Position numbers and translations under genes: made by a program
The notes under the pieces: model-generated
Seen by the model: the letters and a program-made list of their open reading frames with translations, nothing else
The model's database searches: none
What the model was told of the DNA's origin: nothing
Part shown: piece by piece, positions 25,286 through 33,013 of the stretch
Layout of the letters: each line of letters opens with the position of its first letter
How positions within the stretch are numbered: position 1 is the stretch's first letter
NCBI GenBank assembly: GCA_965203835.1
Contig: OZ241919.1
Location: 930,001 to 994,000 of the forward strand
Direction of reading: 5' to 3'
Source: CBDCFV01 sp965203835
GTDB taxonomy: Bacteria; Chloroflexota; Dehalococcoidia; Lucifugimonadales; UBA3495
DNA: 64,000 nt

Positions 25286-25684
25286 TCAGAGGGGCGGGGA
25301 AGTCAGTATCCGACCCATTATCTCCACGAACTCTTCTACTTTCCTCAGGCGTCTCCGGACACCCCTGGCACGAAAACGGTTCTCGTAGAAGTTCACGTGC
25401 AGGGCGCTGGCTGCATCGTATAAATCGCGCAGATTGTCGTCCCCCGTTTCATCGGCGATGGTCTCCACCACGTCAGTAAGGTGATTGTGCGCGCGATGGT
25501 CTACTCCACGTGCATCCGCCACAGCCTTCACTATCAAGGCGGCAGCACCCCAAGCCTTTTCTGACGCCTGTTCAAAGTCCTCTGCCGCGAGTTGCTCACG
25601 GGCCTTGGCCAAGTACGCATGGCTACGTTCCTGATAGGTCAGAGTCTCTTGCACGGACCGGCACCCCCACGGTTGCATAGTCAT
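25286..25684 (-). CDS. PaREP1 / HEPN-like family protein
   Basis: A 132-residue helical protein with AREQLAAEDFEQASEKAWGAAALIVKAVADARG, the segment typical of the PaREP1 (PF05942) family. These are HEPN-like helical bundles found in archaea and Chloroflexota, often close to toxin-antitoxin or defence genes; no activity is proven. No Rx4-6H motif is visible, so ribonuclease activity is not supported. The ATG at 25684 is used; a second ATG two codons later is equally possible. It stands alone with 200 bases on either side free of genes. Confidence 0.7.
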   Translation of the reverse strand: MTMQPWGCRSVQETLTYQERSHAYLAKAREQLAAEDFEQASEKAWGAAALIVKAVADARGVDHRAHNHLTDVVETIADETGDDNLRDLYDAASALHVNFYENRFRARGVRRRLRKVEEFVEIMGRILTSPPL

Positions 25685-25828
25685 AGTATGGTCAGAGTAT
25701 AGGGACGACGCTACGGGAGAGCAATCTCCGAAGTGGATGTCTGAAACAGGATTTACCGGATGACAGGATTTTCAGGATGCGGCCGGAGGCGGGGAAGGGG
25801 ATGACAGTTGGTGTGGGGTTAAAAAGCG

Positions 25829-25857
25829 AACGGCCCGGACTTTTAAGCCGAGCCGTT
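25829..25857. terminator. bidirectional intrinsic terminator
   Basis: AACGGCcCGG and CCGaGCCGTT pair over ten positions with one mismatch around a 9-base loop. On the minus strand CGCTTTTT follows, and on the plus strand TTTTG. It lies 27 bases past the end of the membrane-protein gene on the minus strand, which it should terminate. Confidence 0.75.
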
Positions 25858-25883
25858 TTGATTAAGTGATGCTGATCTGCTGG

Positions 25884-26291
25884 TCAGGGTTGGTCACTGT
25901 CGGTGTCCACCAGAAGGAAGTGCAAGACTTCCGACGTCACATCCATACGAATGACGCCGTCATCACCCCTAACTCCAAACTTTGTTACCGCCTCATGAAA
26001 TCGCCTTGCAGATTCCTGACGCGCTTGCTCCAATGCTTGCCTGACCGTCTCGTCACGATCTTTCTGGTTCAATCTCTTGATGATTCTATCCGCTATCACT
26101 CTAAGCACCTCTATGGTGGCAAGAATAATGATGGCAACGGGAACAACATTGCTCTGCCACTTGACGATTGCAACAGGGTCAGGAGGCCAAACCCCATTAT
26201 ATAGACCTTGATAACCGATTGTCATCGCATTACAAACCAAGACCAACAGAAGGGAAATCACCAGATAGCGAAAATCATTGTCTCGAAACAT
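25884..26291 (-). CDS. small two-helix membrane protein of unknown function
   Basis: A 135-residue protein I do not recognise. Two hydrophobic helices lie at about residues 9-27 and 48-67, followed by a charged, probably coiled region (RIIKRLNQKDRDETVRQALEQARQESARRF) and a C-terminal acidic tail. AGGTG precedes the ATG and a strong terminator follows the stop, so it is likely a real single-gene unit. In size and layout it resembles small membrane effectors or phage-associated proteins, but this is only a resemblance. Base composition is lower in GC than the neighbours. Confidence 0.65.
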   Translation of the reverse strand: MFRDNDFRYLVISLLLVLVCNAMTIGYQGLYNGVWPPDPVAIVKWQSNVVPVAIIILATIEVLRVIADRIIKRLNQKDRDETVRQALEQARQESARRFHEAVTKFGVRGDDGVIRMDVTSEVLHFLLVDTDSDQP

Positions 26292-26712
26292 AGCACCTGC
26301 TAAAGAGTATTTCTGTCTGCTGGGCTACTGTTGTAAGAAACGTCAGCGGTGATAGCCTAACGCGGCCCGCGTGTAGCGCCGGGAATCTTGAGCACGCTGG
26401 GCGGAATCCTGCAAGGTCCTGGGCACCGAACCATGTGGGGCGTTTGCTGAACAAGTACTATGGTAGGGGATTGTTATCGGAGATAGGAAGGGGGACATGT
26501 CAGTTGTGGTTGGCAGGTATTTCTGGGTGCCGAGTACCTCGCCTTTGGGAATATTGACACGTAAGACGTACATATGTTCCAATATAAATGCAGAATGACT
26601 CAGCCAGTTGCCATGAACAATGAGCCCACCGTGAGGTCTGGCAGACATATCGCAGTTAGCTGGGCCGAATGCCTGGAGATAGAACCAAGCAAATCGAAGG
26701 AGGCAGCAACAA
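26292..26712. other. 421-base intergenic region without recognised features
   Basis: No supported gene is present; open frames here are on the opposite strand of, or out of frame with, the neighbours. A TTGACA at about 26554 lacks a well-placed -10 box (TATAAA lies 23 bases on), so no promoter is called. Confidence 0.4.
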
Positions 26713-27066
26713 ATGACAAAGAAACATGAACACGATGATAGGATTTTCGAAGTAGACGACTCCGAAGGTTGTTTCATAAAGATCACTTACGAGGGCTTGG
26801 TGAGCTATGCAGGGGTTTTTTACCAGGGGACATCGGACAGACCGTACATGTCCACTTCGCCCACCGAGATAGACAGCTCCCAAAAACCCAATAAGGACGG
26901 ATTGCTTGAAGGATTCTCGGGCAATTCGGGAATCAAAACCATCGGGGAAGCGCTAGACATGTCATTCCGTCGCTTAGCTGACGAGCACGACCGCCGAGTA
27001 GCTCAACATGAATTCAAGCCGGATGACGCTTGCAAGACGCTGCACGAGTTCTTCGACAAGTTATAA
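26713..27066 (+). CDS. hypothetical protein, 117 residues
   Basis: An acidic soluble protein not recognised from any family. GAAGGAGG lies about nine bases before the ATG, which supports a real gene. The sequence has no membrane helix, no cysteine pair, and no known catalytic motif; the C-terminal half (FRRLADEHDRRVAQHEF...ACKTLHEFFDKL) is probably helical. Lower GC than the window's core genes and position beside a restriction-modification gene suggest acquired DNA. An adjacent frame to 27236 was not supported. Confidence 0.55.
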   Translation: MTKKHEHDDRIFEVDDSEGCFIKITYEGLVSYAGVFYQGTSDRPYMSTSPTEIDSSQKPNKDGLLEGFSGNSGIKTIGEALDMSFRRLADEHDRRVAQHEFKPDDACKTLHEFFDKL

Positions 27067-27287
27067 GAGGCGCCTTTCCCAAATCCATCATGACCTCTAC
27101 TCTAGGCTGGGTGGTCAGATACTTGCTGTCGCCTGAATATATCACCCATGTGGTGACTAATTCCTCCGCATCAGATTTCTCGGTCTATTGTGGACCTCAA
27201 CCGGTGGAACCAACGGAAGCTGCCACTCCAACCTGAAGTTGTCGCCTGTCAAACAATCAAATTTTCACCAAGCCCAAATCCCCCCGC

Positions 27288-27974
27288 CTACCCCGCCCTC
27301 TCCAGATTCAACGCCAGCAGTCGCTCCAGTATCTCCGGCTCGGCCAGGTCGTCGGGCCAGCCGTAGGCGTGGAAGACTGCCTTGTCCAACTGCTCGTGGG
27401 CCAATTGGAGCCAGGTGGGGTGGGTGTTGTAGAGGTTGGTGAGGGTGCGCTTCTTGAGTTCGGACTCCGATGCGCCTTCAGGGTTGAGCCAGCCCTCACG
27501 GAGCTTGTTCAGGTTTCTTGCCGCCTCGGCGATGGCTTCCCGCTGTTCGCCGGTGGGTTGGGGGAAGGGGAATGTTTCAAAGCAGGTGGTGGGTGTGTAG
27601 CGGAAACCGGATTCCACTTCTCGCAGTTGGGTGCCTGATGCGCGTGACCAAAGCTCGTGAATACTGGAGTGCAGGACTCCGAAGGTGTAGTCGTCGTCAC
27701 GGGCAAAGGCGATTAAAGCATTGTGAGGAATGACTTCTGCCTTCAGCCACTTAAATAGCCGATGTTTAGACGTTGTTGGAGTAACAATAAAGCGTTTTAA
27801 CTCCGCGAGGGCCTGCCTCATTTCAGGGCGGGGACGCTCATGTAACCACCATCGAGATACTGTAGACCGTGACTTCTCCCGCTTAGGTCTGACGTGCATA
27901 TCCACGTACTCAAAGGGTGCTTCATACAACGCCGCTTGCTCGACAGACATATCACCAAAATCTATTATCCACAT
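27288..27974 (-). pseudogene. type IIL restriction-modification enzyme, C-terminal part (after frameshift)
   Basis: The continuation of the MmeI-like gene at 27965-30037 in another frame, 228 residues from an internal ATG. It carries the target-recognition and C-terminal segment: FIVTPTTSKHRLFKW, then AFARDDDYTFGVLHSSIHELW and YTPTTCFETFPFP, all typical of MmeI-type and related single-chain methyltransferases. On its own it lacks catalytic residues and would not be a functional enzyme. Joining the two frames with one added base around 27985-27992 restores a normal chain of about 915-920 residues, close to MmeI. Confidence 0.85.
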
Positions 27975-30037
27975 TCCTCTGGCACGGCTGTGATATCGAA
28001 ACCATTAACCCAAGGTCTTAAAACCTCTGAATTGCACTTGCCGTGCGGATTGGGGCTATCCAGCATCTTGTGCGCCACCGAGCCAGGAATGTCAAACGGC
28101 CCTCCCTTGGTGTCTCCCATGAAGGCGATGCCAAGGTTTTCGTTGAGGCGAATAGCGGTAGTGAGGTCGACGCCTTCGGTGAGGTTGGTGTTAATGGATG
28201 TTACGGACGCGCCGTCCAATTCCCTGCTTGGTTCGGATCCATCGTCGAAACCGACTATCGAGGTGTGGACCGCCGCTCCGTCCAGAATCCAGGGCTGGTC
28301 GGACCAAGCCAAGAAGATGTCGCCGGACTCCTTGATGCGTTGCAGCACCCTGCGGTTGGCACCGCCCCTGATTCCTTGGGTAGCCAGCAGCCCGGCACGT
28401 CTTGTCCTTTTATCGGCGACCAAGGCCCTGGCTTTTTCGAACCAGTAGCAGACCACATCGGCCTCGGCGGGCACACGCCCCTTGTAGACAGCGAACATGG
28501 CGTCCACGTAGCCGTCGCCCAAGTTGGCGCGGAGCAGTTTGCTGCCCAGGAACGGCGGGTTGCCGATGATGAACTCGGCGGGCGGCCATTCCGGTTCCTT
28601 GGGGTTGATCGTATCACCGTCGGCCAGGATGGCGTCGGTGCGCCGGATTGACGACAGCGGAGTGAGAATGGGGCTGTGGTCGTAGGGGAAGCCGTTGTTC
28701 TGGTGCCACTGGATGTAGCCGATCCACAGGGCGGTGCGGGCCAGTTCGGCGGCGTAGGCGTTGACTTCCAGCCCCAGCATCTGGTCGGGCTTGACCGTGG
28801 GCCTCATGTCCCTCCAGTCGTGTCCCGCGGCAAAGTCGATGACCTGCTTCTCCAAGTCCAGAAGGGAGCGCAGGGCAAGGTAGAGGAAGTTGCCGCTGCC
28901 GCAGGCGGGATCCAGCACCTCTACATCGAACAAGCGTTGCTGGAAGGCCCTCAGCCTGACCGAGGCGGCGTCCCTGTTTTCTTCAACGAGCAGGTTGCCC
29001 ACCTCCCGTTGCACCTCCTCCCACTCGGCCCGCAGCGGGGCCATCACCACCGGCTCAACCACCAGCATGATGTCGTCGGCGCTGGTGTAGTGGGCGCCAA
29101 GGTGGGCGCGCTTGGAGGCGTCCAGCGCCCGCTCGAACAGGGTGCCGAAGATGGACGGCTCGATGTTGCGCCAGTTCCTGCGGGTGGCTTCTTCCAGTCG
29201 CTGCAACGCGGACTCGCTCAGTTCGACGGTCTCGGCGTTGCTGAACAGGTCGCCGTTGAAGTGGGCGATCTCGGTGGCGCCGAACATACCGCCGCCGGCC
29301 ATCTGCTCGAACAGGTTTCCGATGGCGCTGTCGAACACCGAGGGATTGCGGTAATGCTGGTGGACAACCTGGGAGAAGGGATTGTCGGGGAGCAATCCGG
29401 CGTCCTCGGCATAGAGGCAGAACACGATCCGGTTGAGGTATCGGGCCAGCTTTTCCGGGTCGGCGGCGTGCTGTTCCATGTCCTCCACGATAGCTTGGAA
29501 CAGGTCGGCGGTCTCCTTGGTAACGGCGTCCACCGTGCGGTTGGGGCGAATCTCGGAAGGGGAGAAGAAGGCCCACTGCAACTTGCGGATTTGATCGGGC
29601 TGGTCCAGTTCGGCCACGGGGATTTCGTGCCGGACGGTCTCCATGCCGGGGAAGTTGGTCTGAATACGTATGGTGCGGAAGGAGGATACGATGAGCAGCG
29701 GCGGCGTTTTGAGGTGGACTTGATAGCGGAGGAGCTGGTTCAGGGCATCAGCGAGGTCGTCGTCGCTGCCCTTGAACTCCCAGCCGAAGCGTCCTTCGAG
29801 GTAGGCGTCGGCAAAGCCGCCGGGCACCCACTTTTCGAAGGTGAAGGCGTCCTTGTCACCGTATTCGACGGGGGTGGGGTGGCCGACGAGGGCGCAGATG
29901 TCCAGGAACATTTCCTGGGATGCCTGCTTCTCGCTGAAGTTGGAGGCGCTCCACTTGGCGATGAAGTCACCGGGGTCCATGCGGGGGAACCCCGGCAGAC
30001 CGGGGGTGATGTTGGGGGGCGGTTTCGGTGTGGTCAT
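27965..30037 (-). CDS. type IIL (MmeI-like) restriction-modification enzyme, N-terminal nuclease and methyltransferase part
   Basis: About 690 residues. The N-terminal domain has the PD-(D/E)XK motif D-x9-E-x-K (Asp77, Glu87, Lys89 in FADAYLEGRFGWEFKG), the same spacing as MmeI. The middle is an N6-adenine methyltransferase with motif I DPACGSGNFLYLAL and motif IV GNPPF. The frame ends early at EECG-stop because of a one-base deletion; the recognition domain continues at 27974 in another frame. It may be inactive, phase-variable, or a sequencing error. GTG 30055 is an alternative start; no strong ribosome site is visible at either. Confidence 0.88.
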   Translation of the reverse strand: MTTPKPPPNITPGLPGFPRMDPGDFIAKWSASNFSEKQASQEMFLDICALVGHPTPVEYGDKDAFTFEKWVPGGFADAYLEGRFGWEFKGSDDDLADALNQLLRYQVHLKTPPLLIVSSFRTIRIQTNFPGMETVRHEIPVAELDQPDQIRKLQWAFFSPSEIRPNRTVDAVTKETADLFQAIVEDMEQHAADPEKLARYLNRIVFCLYAEDAGLLPDNPFSQVVHQHYRNPSVFDSAIGNLFEQMAGGGMFGATEIAHFNGDLFSNAETVELSESALQRLEEATRRNWRNIEPSIFGTLFERALDASKRAHLGAHYTSADDIMLVVEPVVMAPLRAEWEEVQREVGNLLVEENRDAASVRLRAFQQRLFDVEVLDPACGSGNFLYLALRSLLDLEKQVIDFAAGHDWRDMRPTVKPDQMLGLEVNAYAAELARTALWIGYIQWHQNNGFPYDHSPILTPLSSIRRTDAILADGDTINPKEPEWPPAEFIIGNPPFLGSKLLRANLGDGYVDAMFAVYKGRVPAEADVVCYWFEKARALVADKRTRRAGLLATQGIRGGANRRVLQRIKESGDIFLAWSDQPWILDGAAVHTSIVGFDDGSEPSRELDGASVTSINTNLTEGVDLTTAIRLNENLGIAFMGDTKGGPFDIPGSVAHKMLDSPNPHGKCNSEVLRPWVNGFDITAVPEECG

Positions 30038-30068
30038 TTCAAGAGTCGGGGCCACTTGATGGTGTTAT

Positions 30069-30140
30069 GGATTCCCGCCCCCGCCTTCGCGAGGGCAGGC
30101 TCTTCGCGGGAATGACGGGTAGGGGCGGGAATGACGGGTT
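30069..30140 (+). repeat. composite hairpin repeat, copy A
   Basis: The first 52 bases (30069-30120) match 31715-31766 in the same orientation with two mismatches. It contains the ATTCCCGC and GCGGGAAT arms twice. It lies between the divergent restriction-modification and Uma2 genes. Confidence 0.85.
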
Positions 30141-30303
30141 GAGCACGCGGATGAGCTTCCCAGAGTTATACCTATAGTACGGCGGACTTGCGGGGTTGGG
30201 AAGAGGCGGGTGTCGTAGACACACCCCGGTGCTTCAACAGCGCCTTTACACCGTCAATCACGGCGTCGTAAATTAACTCCACCTCTTGCCTCCGAGGTAA
30301 ACC

Positions 30304-31077
30304 ATGACCAGCAGACTAAACCCGAAGACCACGCCCGCCGAGAGCGGCGAAACGTTCCCGGACTTTCCGCCCAGGGACGACATGCAAAACGCCCTTCATC
30401 TGCACAAACCGAGCCATTTGGCCGCGCTTACCGCCCATTTCGGCAATCCGGACTCTACCCTGATGTTGTGTGAGATTCCGGTCAACCAGCGGGTCAGCCA
30501 GCAGCGGGACCTGCGAATTCCCGACCTGCTCATCGCCTTCAACATAAACGCGGACTTCGCCGTCGCCCAGAACGGCTACGCCATCGAGGACCAGGGCAAA
30601 CCGCCGGACTTCGTACTGGAAGTGGCCTCCGTCACCACCGCACGCAACGACTACACCGACAAGCGCAGGGACTACGAGGGATTCGGCATCCCGGAATACT
30701 GGCGCTTCGACCCTACCGGAGGCGGCCGCTACGACGCGCCGCTGGCGGGGGACATCCTGGTTGACGGGGTCTACCGTCCGGCGGAGATCACCCAGGTGGA
30801 CGAGACCCACCTCTGGGGCCACAGCCAGGTCCTGAACCTGGACCTCTGCTGGGAGGAAGGGGCGCTCCGTTGGTGGGACCCGGAGGCGCGATGGTACCTG
30901 CCGACCTACGAGGAAAACCTGGAGGCCCTGATGGCCGCCGAAGCCCGCCAAACCGCGGAGCGGGACGCCCGGATGATTGCCGAGGCGCAGCAAATCACGC
31001 AGCGCGAGGCCCGCATAGCCGCCGAGGCCCGCGTGCGGGAACTGGAGGCGGAACTGGAACGGCAGCGGGACTCTTGA
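30304..31077 (+). CDS. Uma2 family protein with C-terminal coiled coil
   Basis: A 257-residue DUF820/Uma2 protein of the longer cyanobacterial type. DLRIPDLLIAFNI and PDFVLEVASVTTARND provide the Asp and E-x-(K-like) strands of the nuclease core, although the Lys is replaced (EVAS), so catalysis is doubtful. The last 60 residues form an Ala/Glu/Arg-rich coiled coil (EARQTAERDARMIAEAQQ...). AGGTAA lies before the ATG. It is not closely similar to the tandem pair at 19-20 kb. The gene lies between two direct copies of a 52-bp repeat. Confidence 0.85.
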   Translation: MTSRLNPKTTPAESGETFPDFPPRDDMQNALHLHKPSHLAALTAHFGNPDSTLMLCEIPVNQRVSQQRDLRIPDLLIAFNINADFAVAQNGYAIEDQGKPPDFVLEVASVTTARNDYTDKRRDYEGFGIPEYWRFDPTGGGRYDAPLAGDILVDGVYRPAEITQVDETHLWGHSQVLNLDLCWEEGALRWWDPEARWYLPTYEENLEALMAAEARQTAERDARMIAEAQQITQREARIAAEARVRELEAELERQRDS

Positions 31078-31206
31078 GGCGCGCATCCAGACAGAGAATA
31101 CAAACCGGCTTTTGAACGCCGAGAGACGGCGGTCGTATGGGTTTCATACAGATAAGAAAAGCCCCGCCAAGTATGACGGGGCCAACGTCCTAATCCTGAC
31201 CATGAG

Positions 31207-31566
31207 CTATATCGTAGATTCTCCCAACGGAATAGGCGTCAAGTCCCTTTTAACGGGGTCTACCATCACATGGAAAGCTTCCAGCGTTGTCGCTCCCAAC
31301 AGACGTTTATCGTGTGGGGCGAATATTACCGGGCAAGTCCACGTCTCTCCTCGAAAGGCTATTCTTGCTTCGCCTATGGGCCAAGTCGCCTCCTCTCCAT
31401 TAGCGAAAAAGAAAGTACGGTGAAGCTTAGGTTCTATATGCAAATCGTCAAGAATTTCCTGAGGCAAAACCGTATGAGCGGCCCCGGTGTCCACCTTAAC
31501 CTCAACGTCTCGAAGGTCTCCACCTTCGGGATGCCCAACTTTAATCATTACGTTAAACATACCCAT
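31207..31566 (-). CDS. clan AA (retropepsin-like) aspartic protease
   Basis: A 119-residue single-domain retropepsin-like protein. VKVDTGAAHTVLPQEILDDL contains the catalytic DTG, and CPVIFAPHDKRLLGATTLEAFHV the hydrophobic flap-side and LGATxLE motif common to bacterial members. GGAG eight bases before the ATG at 31566 favours this start over a GTG three codons upstream. It is related to the gene at 24321 but clearly diverged. No substrate gene can be named. Confidence 0.8.
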   Translation of the reverse strand: MGMFNVMIKVGHPEGGDLRDVEVKVDTGAAHTVLPQEILDDLHIEPKLHRTFFFANGEEATWPIGEARIAFRGETWTCPVIFAPHDKRLLGATTLEAFHVMVDPVKRDLTPIPLGESTI

Positions 31567-31714
31567 GTTAATCACTCCACGAGGGCAATAACCAATCGTA
31601 GCATGTACTATTTGCGGTAGTATTTGTCAAGGAACACCTATTGATTTTTGCTGAGTGAATGCGGGAATCCACGTCACCGCGGCCTATGGCAACTTTCCTG
31701 CGGCAGTACCTTAT

Positions 31715-31790
31715 GGATTCCCGCCCCCGTCTTCGCGAGGGCAGGCTCTTCGCGGGAATGAAGGGTTGAGTATCGGGAATGACGCGTTGA
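31715..31790 (+). repeat. composite hairpin repeat, copy B
   Basis: It matches copy A at 30069 over 52 bases with two mismatches, direct orientation, then adds a degenerate CGGGAATGACGCG unit. It sits ahead of the flavin oxidoreductase gene. Confidence 0.85.
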
Positions 31791-31869
31791 TGGGGGATGT
31801 GGAGACCGCCCCGGTTCTATGGAATAATAGGGCGGGCCGCTGACCGGGGCCCAGTTGGGAGGACCAAGT

Positions 31870-32910
31870 ATGAAGTTCGGCATTTTTACCCACGTCCCTT
31901 GGCCCGAAGGATCGGACCCGAAGCAGGTCTTCGAAGACACCGCAGAAGAAGTCGTCCGCGCCGAGGAACTGGGATATGACAGCGCGTGGCTGGCGGAACA
32001 TCACTTCTCCCGCTACGGCATCGGCTCGTCCCTGCCCGCCCTGGCGGGCAGCCTGATCGCCCGCACCGAGACCATCCGCATCGGCACGGCGGTGCTGGTG
32101 CCGCCGTTGCACAACCCGATTACACTGGCGGAGGACACGGCAACGCTGGACGTGATCAGCGGTGGTCGGCTGGATGTGGGCTTCGGACGGGGAACGGCGG
32201 GCTACGAATACACCGGATACAACGTAGACCGGGAGGAGAGCCAGGAACGGTTCCAGGAAAGCATCGCAGTAATCAAGGGCCTGTGGACTACGCCGGAGTT
32301 CTCCCACCACGGCAAATTCTACCAAGTGACCAAAGCCAACCTGACGCCTCCGCCGGCGCAGCGTCCCCACCCTCCCATCTACTTGGCGGCCACCCGCACG
32401 CTGGAGACGCTGGAGTATGCCGCAACCACCGGCCACCTCTTGATGATCGGCGTGGTGCTGGACACCGATGACAGCGTGGCCCTGTGCAACCAGTACGTTC
32501 ACCTGTCCAAGGAAGCCGGCCATAACGTGTCCATCGGGGAGATTCCCTTCTTCCGCTACGTGTACGTAGCGGAGACGGAGGAACAGGCCAAGAAGGAGGC
32601 CGAGCCCGGGTTGAGCTGGACGATGGACATGATCCAGTGGAGGCGGCATTTCACTGAAAGCAGCGAGGTGTACCAACGGTTGGACGAGTGGCGCACCAGC
32701 CGGGACGAGTTGCCCACCAGTTGCGAGTACCTGTACGAAAACCGCGCCATTGTCGGTAGCCCGGAACAGTGCGTGGCCCAGATAAAGGCCCTCCAGGAAC
32801 AGGGCATCGAGTACTTCGGCTGCAACCTGTCATTCGGCGGCTTGGAGCATCGGCTACGCATGAAGTCGTTGGAGTTGTTCGCCAAAGAGGTGATGCCTCA
32901 CTTCGCCTGA
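31870..32910 (+). CDS. LLM-class flavin-dependent oxidoreductase (luciferase-like monooxygenase)
   Basis: A 346-residue TIM-barrel protein of the bacterial luciferase superfamily, which uses F420 or FMN to oxidise organic substrates. MKFGIFTHVPWPEG, AEELGYDSAWLAEHHFS, RIGTAVLVPPLHNPI and DVISGGRLDVGFGRG are the family signatures. GGGAGGA precedes the ATG. Such enzymes are strongly expanded in SAR202 Chloroflexota, where they are thought to attack recalcitrant organic matter. The substrate is unknown. The PrpD-like gene follows after about 100 bases containing a hairpin. Confidence 0.92.
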   Translation: MKFGIFTHVPWPEGSDPKQVFEDTAEEVVRAEELGYDSAWLAEHHFSRYGIGSSLPALAGSLIARTETIRIGTAVLVPPLHNPITLAEDTATLDVISGGRLDVGFGRGTAGYEYTGYNVDREESQERFQESIAVIKGLWTTPEFSHHGKFYQVTKANLTPPPAQRPHPPIYLAATRTLETLEYAATTGHLLMIGVVLDTDDSVALCNQYVHLSKEAGHNVSIGEIPFFRYVYVAETEEQAKKEAEPGLSWTMDMIQWRRHFTESSEVYQRLDEWRTSRDELPTSCEYLYENRAIVGSPEQCVAQIKALQEQGIEYFGCNLSFGGLEHRLRMKSLELFAKEVMPHFA

Positions 32911-32944
32911 TTACAGTCCAGCCGGAACTGAACACGCCAAGTAT

Positions 32945-32970
32945 GGATTCCGGCTCAAGGCCGGAATGAC
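32945..32970 (+). repeat. short hairpin repeat variant
   Basis: ATTCCGGC-TCAAG-GCCGGAAT is an 8-base perfect stem with a 5-base loop, flanked by GG and GAC as in the main repeat family. It could act as a transcript-stabilising or terminating hairpin between the two catabolic genes; no T-run follows. Confidence 0.7.
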
Positions 32971-33013
32971 AAAGATACCTGCCGGAATCACTATGAAGCC
33001 TGGAGGAGTCTCC

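Noticed and set aside
24847..25479. 210-residue open frame on the plus strand
   Set aside because: It runs through the hairpin-rich stretch and antisense into the PaREP1 gene; low-complexity product, no start signal.
26343..26786. 147-residue open frame on the minus strand
   Set aside because: It overlaps the better-supported plus-strand gene at 26713, which has a strong ribosome site, and the product has no family features.
27030..27236. short frame between the 117-residue gene and the restriction-modification gene
   Set aside because: It begins inside the preceding gene in another frame, has no ribosome site and no recognisable motif.
28676..30115. 479-residue open frame on the plus strand
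   Set aside because: It is antisense to the restriction-modification gene; the high GC keeps this frame open and the protein is Gly/Val-rich without family features.
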